Under the pieces are notes generated by a model. That model was not told the DNA's origin. It made no database searches and saw nothing but the letters and a program-made list of their open reading frames with translations. A DNA stretch of 64,000 bases from Heterobilharzia americana (lineage: Eukaryota; Platyhelminthes; Trematoda; Strigeidida; Schistosomatidae): assembly GCA_944470555.2 (NCBI GenBank), contig OX104130.1, positions 71,863,160 to 71,927,159 of the forward strand, read 5' to 3'. The position numbers and the translations under genes are program-made. Numbering within the stretch: the first letter of the stretch is position 1; every line of letters starts with the position of its first letter. Below are positions 39,440 to 49,400 of the stretch, piece by piece.

Positions 39440-41165
39440 GGTTTCGGAGGAATTCACAATCCAATCCAGCCACGTCAACAAAAGTTCTCAACTACTGATT
39501 CCTATCCTCATGGAGACCCCTACCAGGTAGTCTGCATCTACTCACACGGCTCAGATCAACAGTCAAGGACTTCATCAACCGATACTATATCTTGGACTGG
39601 TCACCCTGAATTATTTTCGAACACAATTCAACTTCTCCTAGCATGGCACGTTGAGGTAGGCAGTGGTGCAGCATGAGCAGTACACGCCCAAGCTACCTCA
39701 GTCAATGAAGGTTCACAGACTCATCAATCGACTTGCCTACTGCCCTTCACTTGACCTGAACATCACTTGAACGATGATCCCTCCAAACGCGAGTAATGCT
39801 GTGAAGACACCTGTGAGAGAAATCATGTAATTTCTTCTGCCTTTAACGACCACGTCTCACAGCCGCATAACAGGATAAAACAGGCTGTAGCGCAGTATAC
39901 TAATCCTTTGACTGATAGCCGGATATCTCGCCATGTGGCGCCACAGCTGACGCAAGTTGGCAAAGGCCGAACGAGCCTTTTGCATCCCAGCTGGCATTTC
40001 ATCAACAACCAGTTCGTTCGGGCTGAAGGAAATTCTGACACATTCCACCGCTTCACTCTCTATCACTGAACTGAGAGCAGTGGGGAATATGTTTTGAAGC
40101 AACTTACATTTGACGGGTGTGAAGCGCATGCCAAACATACTCAGGTTTTTGCTTAGCGCGTTTACAAGACCCTACATTTTGCAAATGTCTTCACCTAGCA
40201 GGACAATAACGTCTGCATACTCCAAATCAACCAGTTGACTTCCAGGAAGTAGACCAATCCCTGTGAAGTCAGACTTACCTAAGGTTATGCCCATTAGTAC
40301 GCCTATAACGAAGTTAAATAGGAAAGGTAACAGCGGGCATCCCTGCCAGACACCACTAGTTGTCGTCAATTCACATGACAACTCATCATAACCCCTTACA
40401 TGGCGGCGTGAGTTCGAGTAGAGAGCTTTGATTAGCGTTATATACTTACTCAGAACTCCTTTCACAGTCAGACACTACTACAACACCTCACGGTCGACTG
40501 AGTCAAATGCTGCCTTCAGGTCAAGAAATATGACAGGTGTCGGCCACTGGCTGGTAGGTATGTCTGTGTTTCAGAACCTGTCGAAGGGTGAAGATCTGAT
40601 CGATGCACCCTCATCCAGATCTGAAACCTGTCTGGTTTTTTCGAGTTTGCTCTTCTCGAGCTCCAGTTAGGCGTCAGATAACTATGGATCCTAGGATCGT
40701 GGATACGATGCCTTCGGATACGATGCTAGTCAAATTAATTCCCCTATGGTTGTCACTGGACGATATTTCATCATTATAGGCTGAGATGATCAGAGAAGTA
40801 GAGCAATCTGATGCCACTACCTCTGATTCTCACACACTACCTAGTACGTCCGTCACCTTAATCAGCAATTTCCTACATCTATCCTTGAAAACTTTGTGTG
40901 GCAAACTGTTAGTACCTGCTGCTTTGGATCGTTTCAGGTTCGGTGTAGCCTTCTCAACTTCAAAGAGAGTTGGAGGACCGGCGTTGATATCCCATTCAGG
41001 TCCAGGCTGAATGCTGGGCAACTGAAAGGTGGCTGAAGGGTGTTTGAAGCCCTAAAGTGCTCTTCCCAACAATCCAGTCCTCTATCCTGGGAGGTTATTA
41101 GGATCCCATTCTTTTCATTGATGGTATCAGTAACCATCGGTTTCTTCTTGCCAGTTTCCATAATA
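39440..41165 (-). mobile_element. SR2-like RTE element, RT to 3' end
   Basis: The minus strand reads, in broken frames, the pre-RT linker KKPMVTDTINEKNGILITSQ (about 41150), LKRSKAAGTNSLPHKVFKD (40960-40870), QGCPLLPFLFNFVIGVLMG and LEYADVIVLLGED (40215-40180), FGMRFTPVKCKLL (40130), CGCETWSLKAEE (39835) and then, in further frames, LHRLRWLGRVL-like and CRLPGRGL-like blocks down to 39440. This is the RT and C-terminal order of SR2-like RTE elements. It is truncated at the 5' side at 41165. Confidence 0.82.
40172..40465 (-). pseudogene. SR2-like RT core fragment
   Basis: This 97-residue frame covers RT motifs: KGVLSKYITLIKALYSNSRR, SGVWQGCPLLPFLFNFVIG, LVDLEYADVIVLLGEDICKM. In the catalytic YADD motif the second aspartate is V, so polymerase activity would be lost. 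Frameshifts lie on both sides. Confidence 0.8.
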
Positions 41166-41251
41166 AACCTAAATAAATGTTGGATATTACCTAATGCTTA
41201 TGCCTTCATCTCATTCGCTTTCGTTTTACAAGAGGTGGTTCATGTAAATCA

Positions 41252-41412
41252 GCTGCCCATTGAATAACGCTTTGGTGCTTGATGTGAACAGTTCCTGGAT
41301 CGAGCTCCAGTGGAAACACCGTTACTACGTGAAACGCAGGTACATTCAACTCGTGAGTCCCGAACGGGATGAAATGTGCGTCCTGGATTTCACGGCTAAC
41401 CACTATCAAGAA
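41252..41412 (+). repeat. S-alpha-like SINE with degenerate hammerhead ribozyme
   Basis: The tRNA-like head reads GAATAACGCTTTGGTGCTTG and a box B remnant (GTTCCTGGATCGAGCTCC). The body has a hammerhead layout: core CTCGTGA (41350-41356), stem II GTCCC/GGGAT (41357-41361 with 41366-41370) closing a GAAC loop, intact GAAA (41371-41374), and the cleavage triplet GTC (41380-41382) followed by CTGGAT. S-alpha repeats of schistosomes are known to encode an active hammerhead with CTGANGA at the core; here two core bases differ. It is inserted between two SR2-like fragments. Confidence 0.85.
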
Positions 41413-41559
41413 AATATTAAAAATAAATTCGATGCAAAATTCAGGCATGCGTTAAAGAAGTCTGACTAGCGTTTAGCGTCAAATCGTTTGTGCGTTAGGA
41501 GCGTTTAGCTTGTAGACTGTTAGGTCGTCAAATTTGTTTTCTAGTAATGTACTCTTATC

Positions 41560-42260
41560 GATAGAGAGTGTACTGGTTGAGTGCGTTGACCACTTATTCA
41601 CTTACCTGGGAAGTGGGATCAGCCCTGCTCTGGTGGCTCAGTAGCCGATGAAATCTGCACGAATACAAAAGGCTCGATTAGCTTTTGCCAACTTACACCA
41701 CCTATGGCACCACCGTGATATCCAATTGCCTATTAAGACTCGCGTGTACTGCACAACAGTCTACTCTGTTCTACTGTATGGCTGTAGAACATGGCCATTG
41801 AAGGTGAAAGACATGAGAAAGCTGGCTTCAGGTGTTTGACCACCGTTGCCTTCGTAGCATAGGCCACCGTATTCCACGGTGTCACCACGTGAGTAACGCA
41901 GAAGTCAGGTGTAGAGTTTTAGGGAGAAGAGGTAAGTCAGTTGATGAGGTTATGAACCTTCATCGACTGAGATGGCTGGTTCGGACACGTGTTACTTATT
42001 CCTAGTCACCGATAGCCTCGTCACACAATGTTGACCAAAGTAGGTCCAGTCTGGAAAAAGGCACGAGGTGGCCAGACTAAAACATGGCATCAATATATGA
42101 AGTCTCTGACTGTTGGTTTGAGCCATGTATGGCAATGCAGACTAGTCGGTTGGTGTTGGCGGGATAAGAGAAACTAGTGTTTGGAGACTGTAGGTGGTGA
42201 TATGGCTCAGAACCTATGTCAGTGGCATAGATGTATGCACACACTATGCTCACCTTAACG
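41560..42260 (+). mobile_element. SR2-like RTE element, C-terminal end
   Basis: The plus strand reads the C-terminal part of the SR2-like protein: FTYLGSGISPAL, MKSARIQKARLAFANLHHLW, YSVLLYGCRTWPLKVKDMRK (41648-41839), and then in other frames VARLKHGINI, GLSHVWQCRLVGW-like and VIWLRTYVSGIDVCTHY. It ends near 42260. It lies head-to-head with the minus-strand copy ending at 41165. Confidence 0.82.
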
Positions 42261-42589
42261 ACGTTATACCGAATCTCACCGCTTTCTCACTCTTCCTTTC
42301 TCTCTTTTCATACTTTATATTTCTTTTGACTGTATTTTCTTATCTTCATCTTGCACTTCACTACCTTTTAACTTGATGTACTGATGTGAGGTGTGGCAAC
42401 TTGGACCGTTACGCAGTAATGCCTGATCCTATGTTGATGGATGATGATGATATACCAACAGAAACCCATCGACTAAGTCCATTATCATTTGGCCGGGGCG
42501 GTCACTCAGTTAATGATAGAATTTATCCTTGGTTGCATCCGGGCTACAAGGCGTCGGAGCATAGGCAGAGATGGCGAAGAGATATCGTT
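42261..42589. other. Spacer, possibly 3' tail of the SR2-like copy
   Basis: A pyrimidine-rich run (42290-42370) is followed by unrecognised sequence. Confidence 0.3.
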
Positions 42590-43300
42590 TTTTTGTCAGT
42601 TACTTCTTACTCGAGATAATCTTTCTAGCCTGACAGCACATAGACGACTGTTGATGGAGATCCAGTCGAGTAGTGCAGCTTCTGCTCGAACGCTTAGTGC
42701 GACACCAACATCACTGAGGCCGGTTACCGATGCGACAGGGTCCTTGAATAAACGTACATGAAATATACTTTTCGGGCTGACAGATGAGGAACTAATTCGA
42801 AGCACTTCCCTGGTATCTTGTACGTGGGTCAGTTCACAAGGCTGTCAGTCAGTCAGTTGCTGTGAACACATACCAGTGCATTTGGGGGATTTTCAAAAGA
42901 TGTTCAACAAGTTCAGACAGTGATTACATTTCCGAAGTACGCTATCATAGTTGCATGAGAATAATTTTACCTGTCTCGCAGCTGTTACCTCAACGTGGTG
43001 ATTGGTCTCGCACATCAGAATGATCCGAGACATGCTGGTGGGGACATTTCTTCCTCAAAGCCCCAGCATACCGGGGAAGTCCTCTGAATAATGGAAGACA
43101 AAAAGTAGTCACCGTCATAATGCTAATTAATGCGCTATGATAGGGGTCCAAGGGTAAAGTCCTACTATCGGCCGGATGAGTGTAACAGCAGTAACGTGTT
43201 TCTAGTGGATGCTGAATAGCCTGCACTTACACTGCTTTCCCAATGAAAGGGAGATTTAGAGTAAGTCAGCCCCCATAATATCACACTCTCTCCTGCTCTG
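42590..43300 (-). mobile_element. SR2-like RTE element, 5' UTR plus endonuclease fragment
   Basis: The frame 42805-42596 reads GLSDVGVALSVRAEAALLDW and INSRLCAVRL, the same endonuclease block found at 36.2 kb. Rightwards, 43000-43300 carries the SR2-like 5' UTR block in the matching minus orientation, so here the UTR and endonuclease are collinear. Confidence 0.75.
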
Positions 43301-43842
43301 CGACCTTCTGGTGTTAATGGTGTGGTTTTCTATCTGGATTTGGTACAAAAAATTTAAACACCGAAATTCAAAAACAGTCATGTGTGGTCGACTTCAGATA
43401 AATGCTCCTTGGACTCCATACTCAAGAACCACTATTAACAATCCCATTTCTTTTTCAGGAAACTTAAGAACTACCCCATTCATGCTGTATGTAGCCGGGA
43501 AGTATCAACCATCCCCACAACACTGTCAGAGTTCCTGCAGATCATTATCAACCTTCCACACGTTTGCCTTTTATTCCTTCCTCACGTTTCCCAGTCAACG
43601 TTCTTACATCACCATTAATTTCTTCCAACTCTATAGCTCTTTGTGACGATTTCAGTTCATGGGACATCTCTGGTAGCTTGAAAATAAGTTCCCGAATACG
43701 TATCAGAGCTCATAATGTTCGCATTTTCCGTCAAATCATTCAAAAAACTCTGCTAGCCAAAATTCTGGCATCTGGTGCCATGACTATGTGCTGTTTCTGA
43801 TAGATGTATATTGTTCCCAAGTGCGGTTATTTACTTAATCCC
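43301..43842. other. Spacer, nothing recognised
   Basis: Chance frames only (43311-43646 and 43564-43800 show no domain). It ends at the target duplication of the RTE copy C. Confidence 0.4.
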
Positions 43843-43855
43843 ATGTTGCTAATAA
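43843..43855. repeat. Target-site duplication, left copy, of the 43.86-47.07 kb RTE
   Basis: ATGTTGCTAATAA is repeated exactly at 47071-47083. Confidence 0.92.
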
Positions 43856-43919
43856 ACCTCGCCTGGTTAACTAGTTTACTAGTTACTAGCCGGTCCTAAG
43901 CCCGGGTAAAGAGGGAAGG

Positions 43920-45032
43920 TTGGGCATAGGGCTAGCAACCCTACCCCGTAAAACAAATCTAACCGCTAAAGAAACTTCAAAGCACAAACAAAATATAAAA
44001 AATGAAAACAAACTTATTCCCCGCTGGAATCGGAGAGGCGAAATGACGCCAGTTGGTGAAAGCCTTCGGGAAGCCAATTGGCCGATGTGTCTTCTCTCGA
44101 TGAAAGCGAAAGTAAACGTGGGGACATGGAATGTCCGCACGATGTTTGAACCCAGTAAGGCAGCCCAGATTGCAAGGGAGATGAGAAGGTATAACATCGA
44201 AGTGCTTGGGATTTGCGAAAGCAGATGGAATGGGAGTGGACTCTCCAAACTGTCAACTGGAGAATCAATAATCTACTCCGGTCACCCAGACGCCAACCAC
44301 GAGCACACTGAGGGAGTGGCTATCATGATGTCCTCAAGAGCATCGAAGGCTCTCATGCAGTGGGAACCAATCTCCTCCAGGATCATGACAGCAAGATTCA
44401 ACTCAAAAGGAAGAAAGGTCACAATCATACAATGTTATGCACCTACAAATAATGCAGAGCAAGAGAAAAAGGAGGATTTCTACAGACAACTTCAATCAAC
44501 ACTGGACAAGACGTCAGTTGGCGATATCAAAATTCTGATGGGCGACATGAATGCCAAACTGGGAGGGGACAACACGGGAAGAGAACTAACCATGGGTCGA
44601 GAGGCACTAGGTGAAATGAATGAGAATGGAGAATTGTTTGCAGAATTCTGCGCATTCAACGATTTGGTGATTGGAGGCAGTGTGTTCAGGCACAAAGATA
44701 TCCACAAAGCGACATGGATTTCACCAGATGGACACACTAAAAATCAAATCGACTTTATCTCAATCTCAAGAAAATGGAGACGCAGTCTACTTAACACAAG
44801 GTCAAGAAGAGGAGCAGATGTAGGTTCAGACCACTACCTAGTGCAAGGAACCTTCCAAATCAAGTTAAAAGCCTTCAAGGAAGCTGGTGATAGACCTCAA
44901 CCCAAGTACAACACTCGGAAACTGAAGGATGAAACTACAAAGGAGATCTTCAAGCAGCCATCAAGACAAAATGGGAGACATCGAGGAACATCCCTGAAGA
45001 AACCTGTGTGGAAGAACACTGGAAGTCTTTGA
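43920..45032 (+). CDS. RTE endonuclease frame of copy C
   Basis: This frame contains the apurinic-type endonuclease used to nick target DNA for target-primed reverse transcription. Domain blocks are GTWNVRTMFEPSKAAQI, NIEVLGICESRWNG, VTIIQCYAPTNNAEQEKK, IKILMGDMNAKLGGDNTGRE, FNDLVIGGSVFRHKD, KNQIDFISISRKWRRS and a final GSDHYLVQGTF. The GDMN and SDH catalytic blocks are intact. The open frame starts at a TTG; the first in-frame ATG is at 44043 (MTPVGESL), just before the conserved domain. After ETTKEIFK the frame is wrong for the last 26 residues because of the 1-nt deletion, and it ends at 45032. In an intact relative this would be the N-terminus of one long polyprotein. Confidence 0.93.
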   Translation: MGIGLATLPRKTNLTAKETSKHKQNIKNENKLIPRWNRRGEMTPVGESLREANWPMCLLSMKAKVNVGTWNVRTMFEPSKAAQIAREMRRYNIEVLGICESRWNGSGLSKLSTGESIIYSGHPDANHEHTEGVAIMMSSRASKALMQWEPISSRIMTARFNSKGRKVTIIQCYAPTNNAEQEKKEDFYRQLQSTLDKTSVGDIKILMGDMNAKLGGDNTGRELTMGREALGEMNENGELFAEFCAFNDLVIGGSVFRHKDIHKATWISPDGHTKNQIDFISISRKWRRSLLNTRSRRGADVGSDHYLVQGTFQIKLKAFKEAGDRPQPKYNTRKLKDETTKEIFKQPSRQNGRHRGTSLKKPVWKNTGSL

Positions 45033-47056
45033 AAGCTATGTGGAAAGAAACCTGCACAACAGTATTAGGAAGGAAGAAGAAAGAAGACAAGGAATGGATC
45101 TCGACAGATACCTGGAAGCTGATAGAGGAGAGGAGGATGGTGAAGCAGAAGATAAACCAGTGCAAGGATGCTCAACGACAAGATGAACTGAGCACAATGT
45201 ATAAAACACTGGACAAAGAAGTGAAGAAGAGTGCACGCAAAGACAAAAGACACTTCTACGAAACACTGGCAAGTGAAGCAGAACAGGCTGCAGGTAAGAG
45301 AGACCTGACGACATTGTATCAAATAACCAGGTTGCTATCAGGGAAGAGACCAACACAGATGAAACCAATAAAAGATGAAGAAGGAAATTTAATTACAAAA
45401 GAAGAGAAACAGAGGAAACGATGGGCCGACCACTTCAAGAAGCTCTTGAATCGACCACCACCTGCACTTCGTCCAGAAATACCACCTGCAGCCGCTGAAC
45501 TACAAGTGAACATTAATCCCCCAACGAAAATGGAAGTCCTGAACGCCATAAAGCTACTGAAATGCGGGAAAGCAGCAGGACCAGATGGAATACCGCCAGA
45601 AGCACTGAGAACAGATGCAGAGACAACAGCGGACATGCTCACACCACTATTGCAGAAGGTGTGGAAGGAAGAGAAGGTACCTGACGATTGGAAGAAGGGT
45701 TACCTTGTCAAACTGCCGAAGAAGGGAGACCTCAGTGCTTGCAAGAACTGGCGCGGAATCACTCTCCTGTCCACCCCAAGTAAAATATTAAGCCGCATCA
45801 TCCTGGAGAGGCTTAAAGATGCACTGGATTCAAAACTACGACCGGAACAGGCAGGCTTCAGGAAGTACAAATCATGTGCAGACCAAATTGCAACGCTTCG
45901 TATCATCATAGAACAGAGCATAGAATGGCAATCACCTCTCCACCTCAACTTCATCGACTTTGAGAAGGCCTTTGACAGCGTCGACCGAGAAGTAATTTGG
46001 AAACTGCTTCAATACTACGGAGTACCGCAAACCTTTATCCGCCTCATTCAACAACTATATGAAGATGCTACATGCCAAGTAATCCACAATGGGAAGCTCA
46101 GTGATGCCTTTGAAGTGAAGACAGGAGTGAAACAAGGTTGCCTACTATCCCCCATGATATTCTTGATTGTGGTGGACTGGATCATGCAGCAAACAGTAGG
46201 CAGCGAGAAGAGGGGGATACACTGGACGACGGAAAAGAACCTAGAAGACTTGGATTTCGCCGATGACTTATGCCTAATGTCACATAAACTTGAAGATCTG
46301 CAGGCAAAAACTAACAAGTTGATAGAAGAGGCAGCGAAGACGGGACTTCAGGTGAATATAGAGAAGACAGAAGTGATGAAGATACCGCACCACCACCATC
46401 AACAACAACAACAACAAACTCCAATCACTGTCAACGGGAGAAACTTAAAGGAAGTAACCTCCTTCACTTATCTAGGAAGCACTGTTTCAACTACAGGCGG
46501 GACGGACGAGGACGTCAAAGTCAGAATCGGAAAAGCAAGACAGGCGTTCATTAGCCTGAAACCAGTGTGGAGATCTTCTGCACTCAGCATGCGGAACAAG
46601 ATACGGATTTTCAACACCAACGTCAAGTCAGTGCTCTTGTATGGCTCAGAGACTTGGCGCGTCACGAAAGGCATTTCCAATAAACTACAGACATTCATCA
46701 ACAACTGCTTACGCTCGCTGCTGAAGATCAGATGGCCAGAAAAAATAAGCAACAAGGAACTCTGGGAACGAACCAACCAAGAACCTATCACGCAACAAAT
46801 ATGCAGGAAGAAGTGGAGATGGATTGGCCATGCACTGAGAAGGCCGACGGAGGACATCACGCGTCAGGCCCTCGAGTGGAATCCCCATGGGAAGCGACGA
46901 GTTGGACGTCCAAGGGTGACATGGAGGAGGTCGTGCGAGCAGGAAATGAGAGCTTCTGGGCTGTCGTGGGACCAGGTTCAAAAGATCTCAGAGAACAGAG
47001 GTCACTGGAGGCGTGCTACTGAAGCCCTATGTTCCACTAGGAACCCAAGGGACTAA
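45008..47056 (+). CDS. RTE reverse transcriptase and C-terminal frame of copy C
   Basis: This 682-residue open frame copies element RNA into DNA at the nicked target. After the linker (1-180), RT motifs follow: KCGKAAGPDGIPPEALR (about 185-201), GDLSACKNWRGITLLS, FRKYKSCADQIATLRII, FIDFEKAFDSVDREVIW, TGVKQGCLLSPMIFLIVVDW and the catalytic LDFADDLCLMSH near 417. A HHHHQQQQQQ run lies near 460. The C-terminal block holds FTYLGSTVSTTGG, YGSETWRVTKG, KKWRWIGHALRRPTED and GRPRVTWRRSCEQE, and ends STRNPRD. All catalytic residues are intact. The stop codon at 47054-47056 is the first unit of the TAA tail. The frame is open upstream through the deletion point, so only its normal N-terminal partner is separated. 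Confidence 0.95.
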   Translation: MEEHWKSLKAMWKETCTTVLGRKKKEDKEWISTDTWKLIEERRMVKQKINQCKDAQRQDELSTMYKTLDKEVKKSARKDKRHFYETLASEAEQAAGKRDLTTLYQITRLLSGKRPTQMKPIKDEEGNLITKEEKQRKRWADHFKKLLNRPPPALRPEIPPAAAELQVNINPPTKMEVLNAIKLLKCGKAAGPDGIPPEALRTDAETTADMLTPLLQKVWKEEKVPDDWKKGYLVKLPKKGDLSACKNWRGITLLSTPSKILSRIILERLKDALDSKLRPEQAGFRKYKSCADQIATLRIIIEQSIEWQSPLHLNFIDFEKAFDSVDREVIWKLLQYYGVPQTFIRLIQQLYEDATCQVIHNGKLSDAFEVKTGVKQGCLLSPMIFLIVVDWIMQQTVGSEKRGIHWTTEKNLEDLDFADDLCLMSHKLEDLQAKTNKLIEEAAKTGLQVNIEKTEVMKIPHHHHQQQQQQTPITVNGRNLKEVTSFTYLGSTVSTTGGTDEDVKVRIGKARQAFISLKPVWRSSALSMRNKIRIFNTNVKSVLLYGSETWRVTKGISNKLQTFINNCLRSLLKIRWPEKISNKELWERTNQEPITQQICRKKWRWIGHALRRPTEDITRQALEWNPHGKRRVGRPRVTWRRSCEQEMRASGLSWDQVQKISENRGHWRRATEALCSTRNPRD

Positions 47057-47070
47057 TAATAATAATAATA

Positions 47071-47083
47071 ATGTTGCTAATAA
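47071..47083. repeat. Target-site duplication, right copy, of the 43.86-47.07 kb RTE
   Basis: ATGTTGCTAATAA is identical to 43843-43855 and directly follows the TAA tail. Confidence 0.92.
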
Positions 47084-47969
47084 GGTGAATTAGCGGATTT
47101 CATTCTCTTCCAGTTTCTGCAAATTCGACGGCTAACCCTCGCAGTTTTGTGTGTAGTGTTAATTCCTGAAACGGAAAGAACACTGATCAGCTGCACCGGG
47201 CATAAACACTAGATTTAACCGTATGGTGACACCAAAATCAATACCTCCAATGCACAATACTAAACGAACATTCCCTTATACAGCATTTTGTGTACAGCTT
47301 GGTAGTGGTCATATATCTAGCTTAAAACCTGGCAGATAAATAAGTTCATGAAGATCTTTTACATTAAGGGATGAATCAGCTTATTACAAATAAATATGAA
47401 ATGTTTGCACGCGACGACCAGATTTCTAAGTTTAAGACATACTTTTTTCAATTACTCCAAATATTGGTGTAATCACGGGTAATGGCTTTGCTTAAAATAA
47501 TATCAAAACTTTAAATTCTGACCATTACGTGTATGCATCGGTTTTAAATGTATCTATAATAAGCTTACAGTTACTTGTGTGTTTTGGGAGACCCGAATAG
47601 TTTTCTACGCAAAGTAGATGGAGTATAACTTAAGAATTCCGCCATCCTCTGGGCAATGTTTCGGGTGCCTTAAACTGATAATCATATTTTCAAACCAACA
47701 GAAATTTTGTGGTCAATATCTGAGGAAATTGCTGTTTAAATTACAAGGAATGATATAATGCATGGTACATTGCACAATGTTTGCCAATTTCACGTTTTTT
47801 TAAGTGTTGTCCGGAGATCAGTATTAGTACGAGTACCATATTATATTGATACTAATTCTAACCATAAAATCCCATCACCTCAATAACTCTTAAAACAGAA
47901 ACTGACCGACCAGTAACACCTGTTTCGGCGCACTTGCTGATCACTTTAGGATTTATGAAAGAAGAGGAT
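47084..47969. other. AT-rich spacer, nothing recognised
   Basis: No motif or repeat was found. Confidence 0.45.
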
Positions 47970-48160
47970 AGTGCGTCTAAGGCCCATTTTTGGGACAGTT
48001 GACTTCCAACCAGTGGGCCATGGATTTGAACACTGTTTCACCTGCCGAGGTTTGGGCAGCCAATTAGTATCACTAGCCCCGATATGATAGGTGTGGTTCA
48101 CTGCCAACAGCAAGAAAGTGTATGTAGCTGCTGTGTGCATTTCGACTTTTTGTCCAAAGG
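47970..48160 (+). repeat. SINE-like repeat, family II
   Basis: A degenerate tRNA-like head with box-B-like GATTTGAACAC (48023-48033) is followed by the family block GTTTGGGCAGCCAATTAGTA and TCACTAGCCC, then GGTGTGGTTCACTGCC. It matches the copies at 27.3 and 38.9 kb. Confidence 0.65.
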
Positions 48161-48439
48161 AATACTACCTTCCTTGCACTTAGGAAAACATCACAGTGTT
48201 TCTAACCTTCTGCAGTGTTTTGACTCTCGTTATCCTTAACGCATCAAAATCTATCCATGTAAACTTTGACTAAAAGCATCTCAGAAGAAAATCCGTCTTA
48301 GCAACGTCTTTTTGTGTAAAAAGAGTTCCGTTATTTTATTTTCGATTTCCACGTTTCTTGTAAAGTATGGGCATGTCAGTTTCATTACGATTGTCATAAT
48401 AGACCTGTGAATTTCCGAGTAAAGAGGGTATGTTGTGGT

Positions 48440-49215
48440 GAGTGCTTCCAAAAGGTATTTTGCCGAGTTATTAGTTTTAAGTGATGATAACTAATGGTGT
48501 CCATCACAGATGTCCGCCGCTACTTTTACTGTTTAGCTTTGTTACAGACTTACTAATGCAAAAAACCTTTATCATCGCCGATTTTACAGGGACTGACCTA
48601 CTTTATAGAAGGCCCCTCGTTGACCTGGAGTATGCAGACGACATCACCCCGGTAGGCGAACATGCTGACAAAATGCAGGGTCTTCTAAATGCCTTGCACA
48701 GAAATCAGAGCAATTTTTTATGCATTTTATACTTGTCGAATGTACGTTGCTTCAGGATTGGTTGGCAAATCAACTAAACTGGAAAGCTGCATCAAGGCAA
48801 TTTGGTTGGTCTCTAAAAAATCTGTTACAATACAAAAATCCGACTTGACATTAGCTTCCTTACGCTATTTTGGTGCTGACAAGGTGTCAGATCACCTACT
48901 AAAAAGCAGTAAACTGCGCCGCTATCCGTTTTGTTCCATTATGAGGTTGTGAGAAGTGGTCATCGAAAGTGAGATACTAAGCGATAACGGACATTTACCC
49001 TGGGTGTTTTCGTAGCACTGATCACGTGTCAGAATAATCGTGTGAACATTGCCGAGGTTGGGTAAAGGATACTGGTCAGGAAAAGCAGTTCAGTTGATGA
49101 CGTTGTAAACCGTCGCCAGCTGAGGTGGCCTGAACATATTACGCATGCTGAAGCACTGCCTACCTCGACATGCAACTTGTCCCCAGTGACGTTCATCAGA
49201 GCACTGTGCCTGAAC
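48440..49215 (+). mobile_element. SR2-like RTE element fragment
   Basis: The frame 48481-48777 reads HHRCPPLLLLFSFVTDLLMQ, GTDLLYRRPLVDLEYADDIT and GEHADKMQGLLNAL, the RT core of the SR2-like family with the catalytic YADD intact. A later frame shows RYFGADKVSDHLLKSSKLRR, and 49030-49215 shows SGKAVQLMTL and GGLNILRMLKHCLPRHATC, corresponding to the C-terminal LRWLGHVLRMP..RLPRRA block. Stops and frameshifts are frequent. Confidence 0.78.
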
Positions 49216-49249
49216 CATCACTCTCCCTTCTATGTGCTAAAAAATACCA

Positions 49250-49400
49250 AAGATACCCGTTTTGTCATTATTAGAATTTGCAGACGGCATTAAAATATGA
49301 GGGACCATTTATAATGAGCATAGGTTCCAAGCAAACCTCAATAAACTGGGTAGTTGATGGAGCCTGGAAGATACCAGCAAAAGTGTTGTAATGCACACTA
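49250..49400 (+). mobile_element. Short CR1-type RT fragment
   Basis: The plus strand reads LLEFADGIKI, a stop, GTIYNEHRFQANLNKLGS. This resembles the FADDVKIWGTI and LQ.DL..LE blocks at 10.1 kb. The second catalytic aspartate reads G. Confidence 0.5.

Larger units (their letters stand above)
43856..47070 (+). mobile_element. Best-preserved RTE-clade retrotransposon (copy C)
   Basis: The copy is complete from the 5' CCTCGCCTGGTTAAC block to the terminal TAA repeat (47054-47070), with a 13-bp target duplication. It encodes an endonuclease and a reverse transcriptase in two frames that overlap at 45008-45032. Comparison with copy B shows a single missing A (TTCAAGCAGCC at about 44953 against TTCAAAGCAGCC) that causes the frame change; otherwise no stop interrupts the coding region. 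It is about 3.2 kb, the usual RTE size, with a very short 5' UTR and no 3' UTR. This is the youngest large element in the window and the best reference for its family. Confidence 0.97.

Noticed and set aside
46384..46425. His/Gln-rich run in the RTE protein as a functional metal-binding tract
   Set aside because: It is a CAC/CAA microsatellite within the coding region, with different Gln counts in copies B and C. It is most likely a neutral length variation.
47050..47075. TAA repeats as CRISPR-like or satellite arrays
   Set aside because: They are the short terminal repeats of RTE copies, lying directly between a stop codon and a target duplication.
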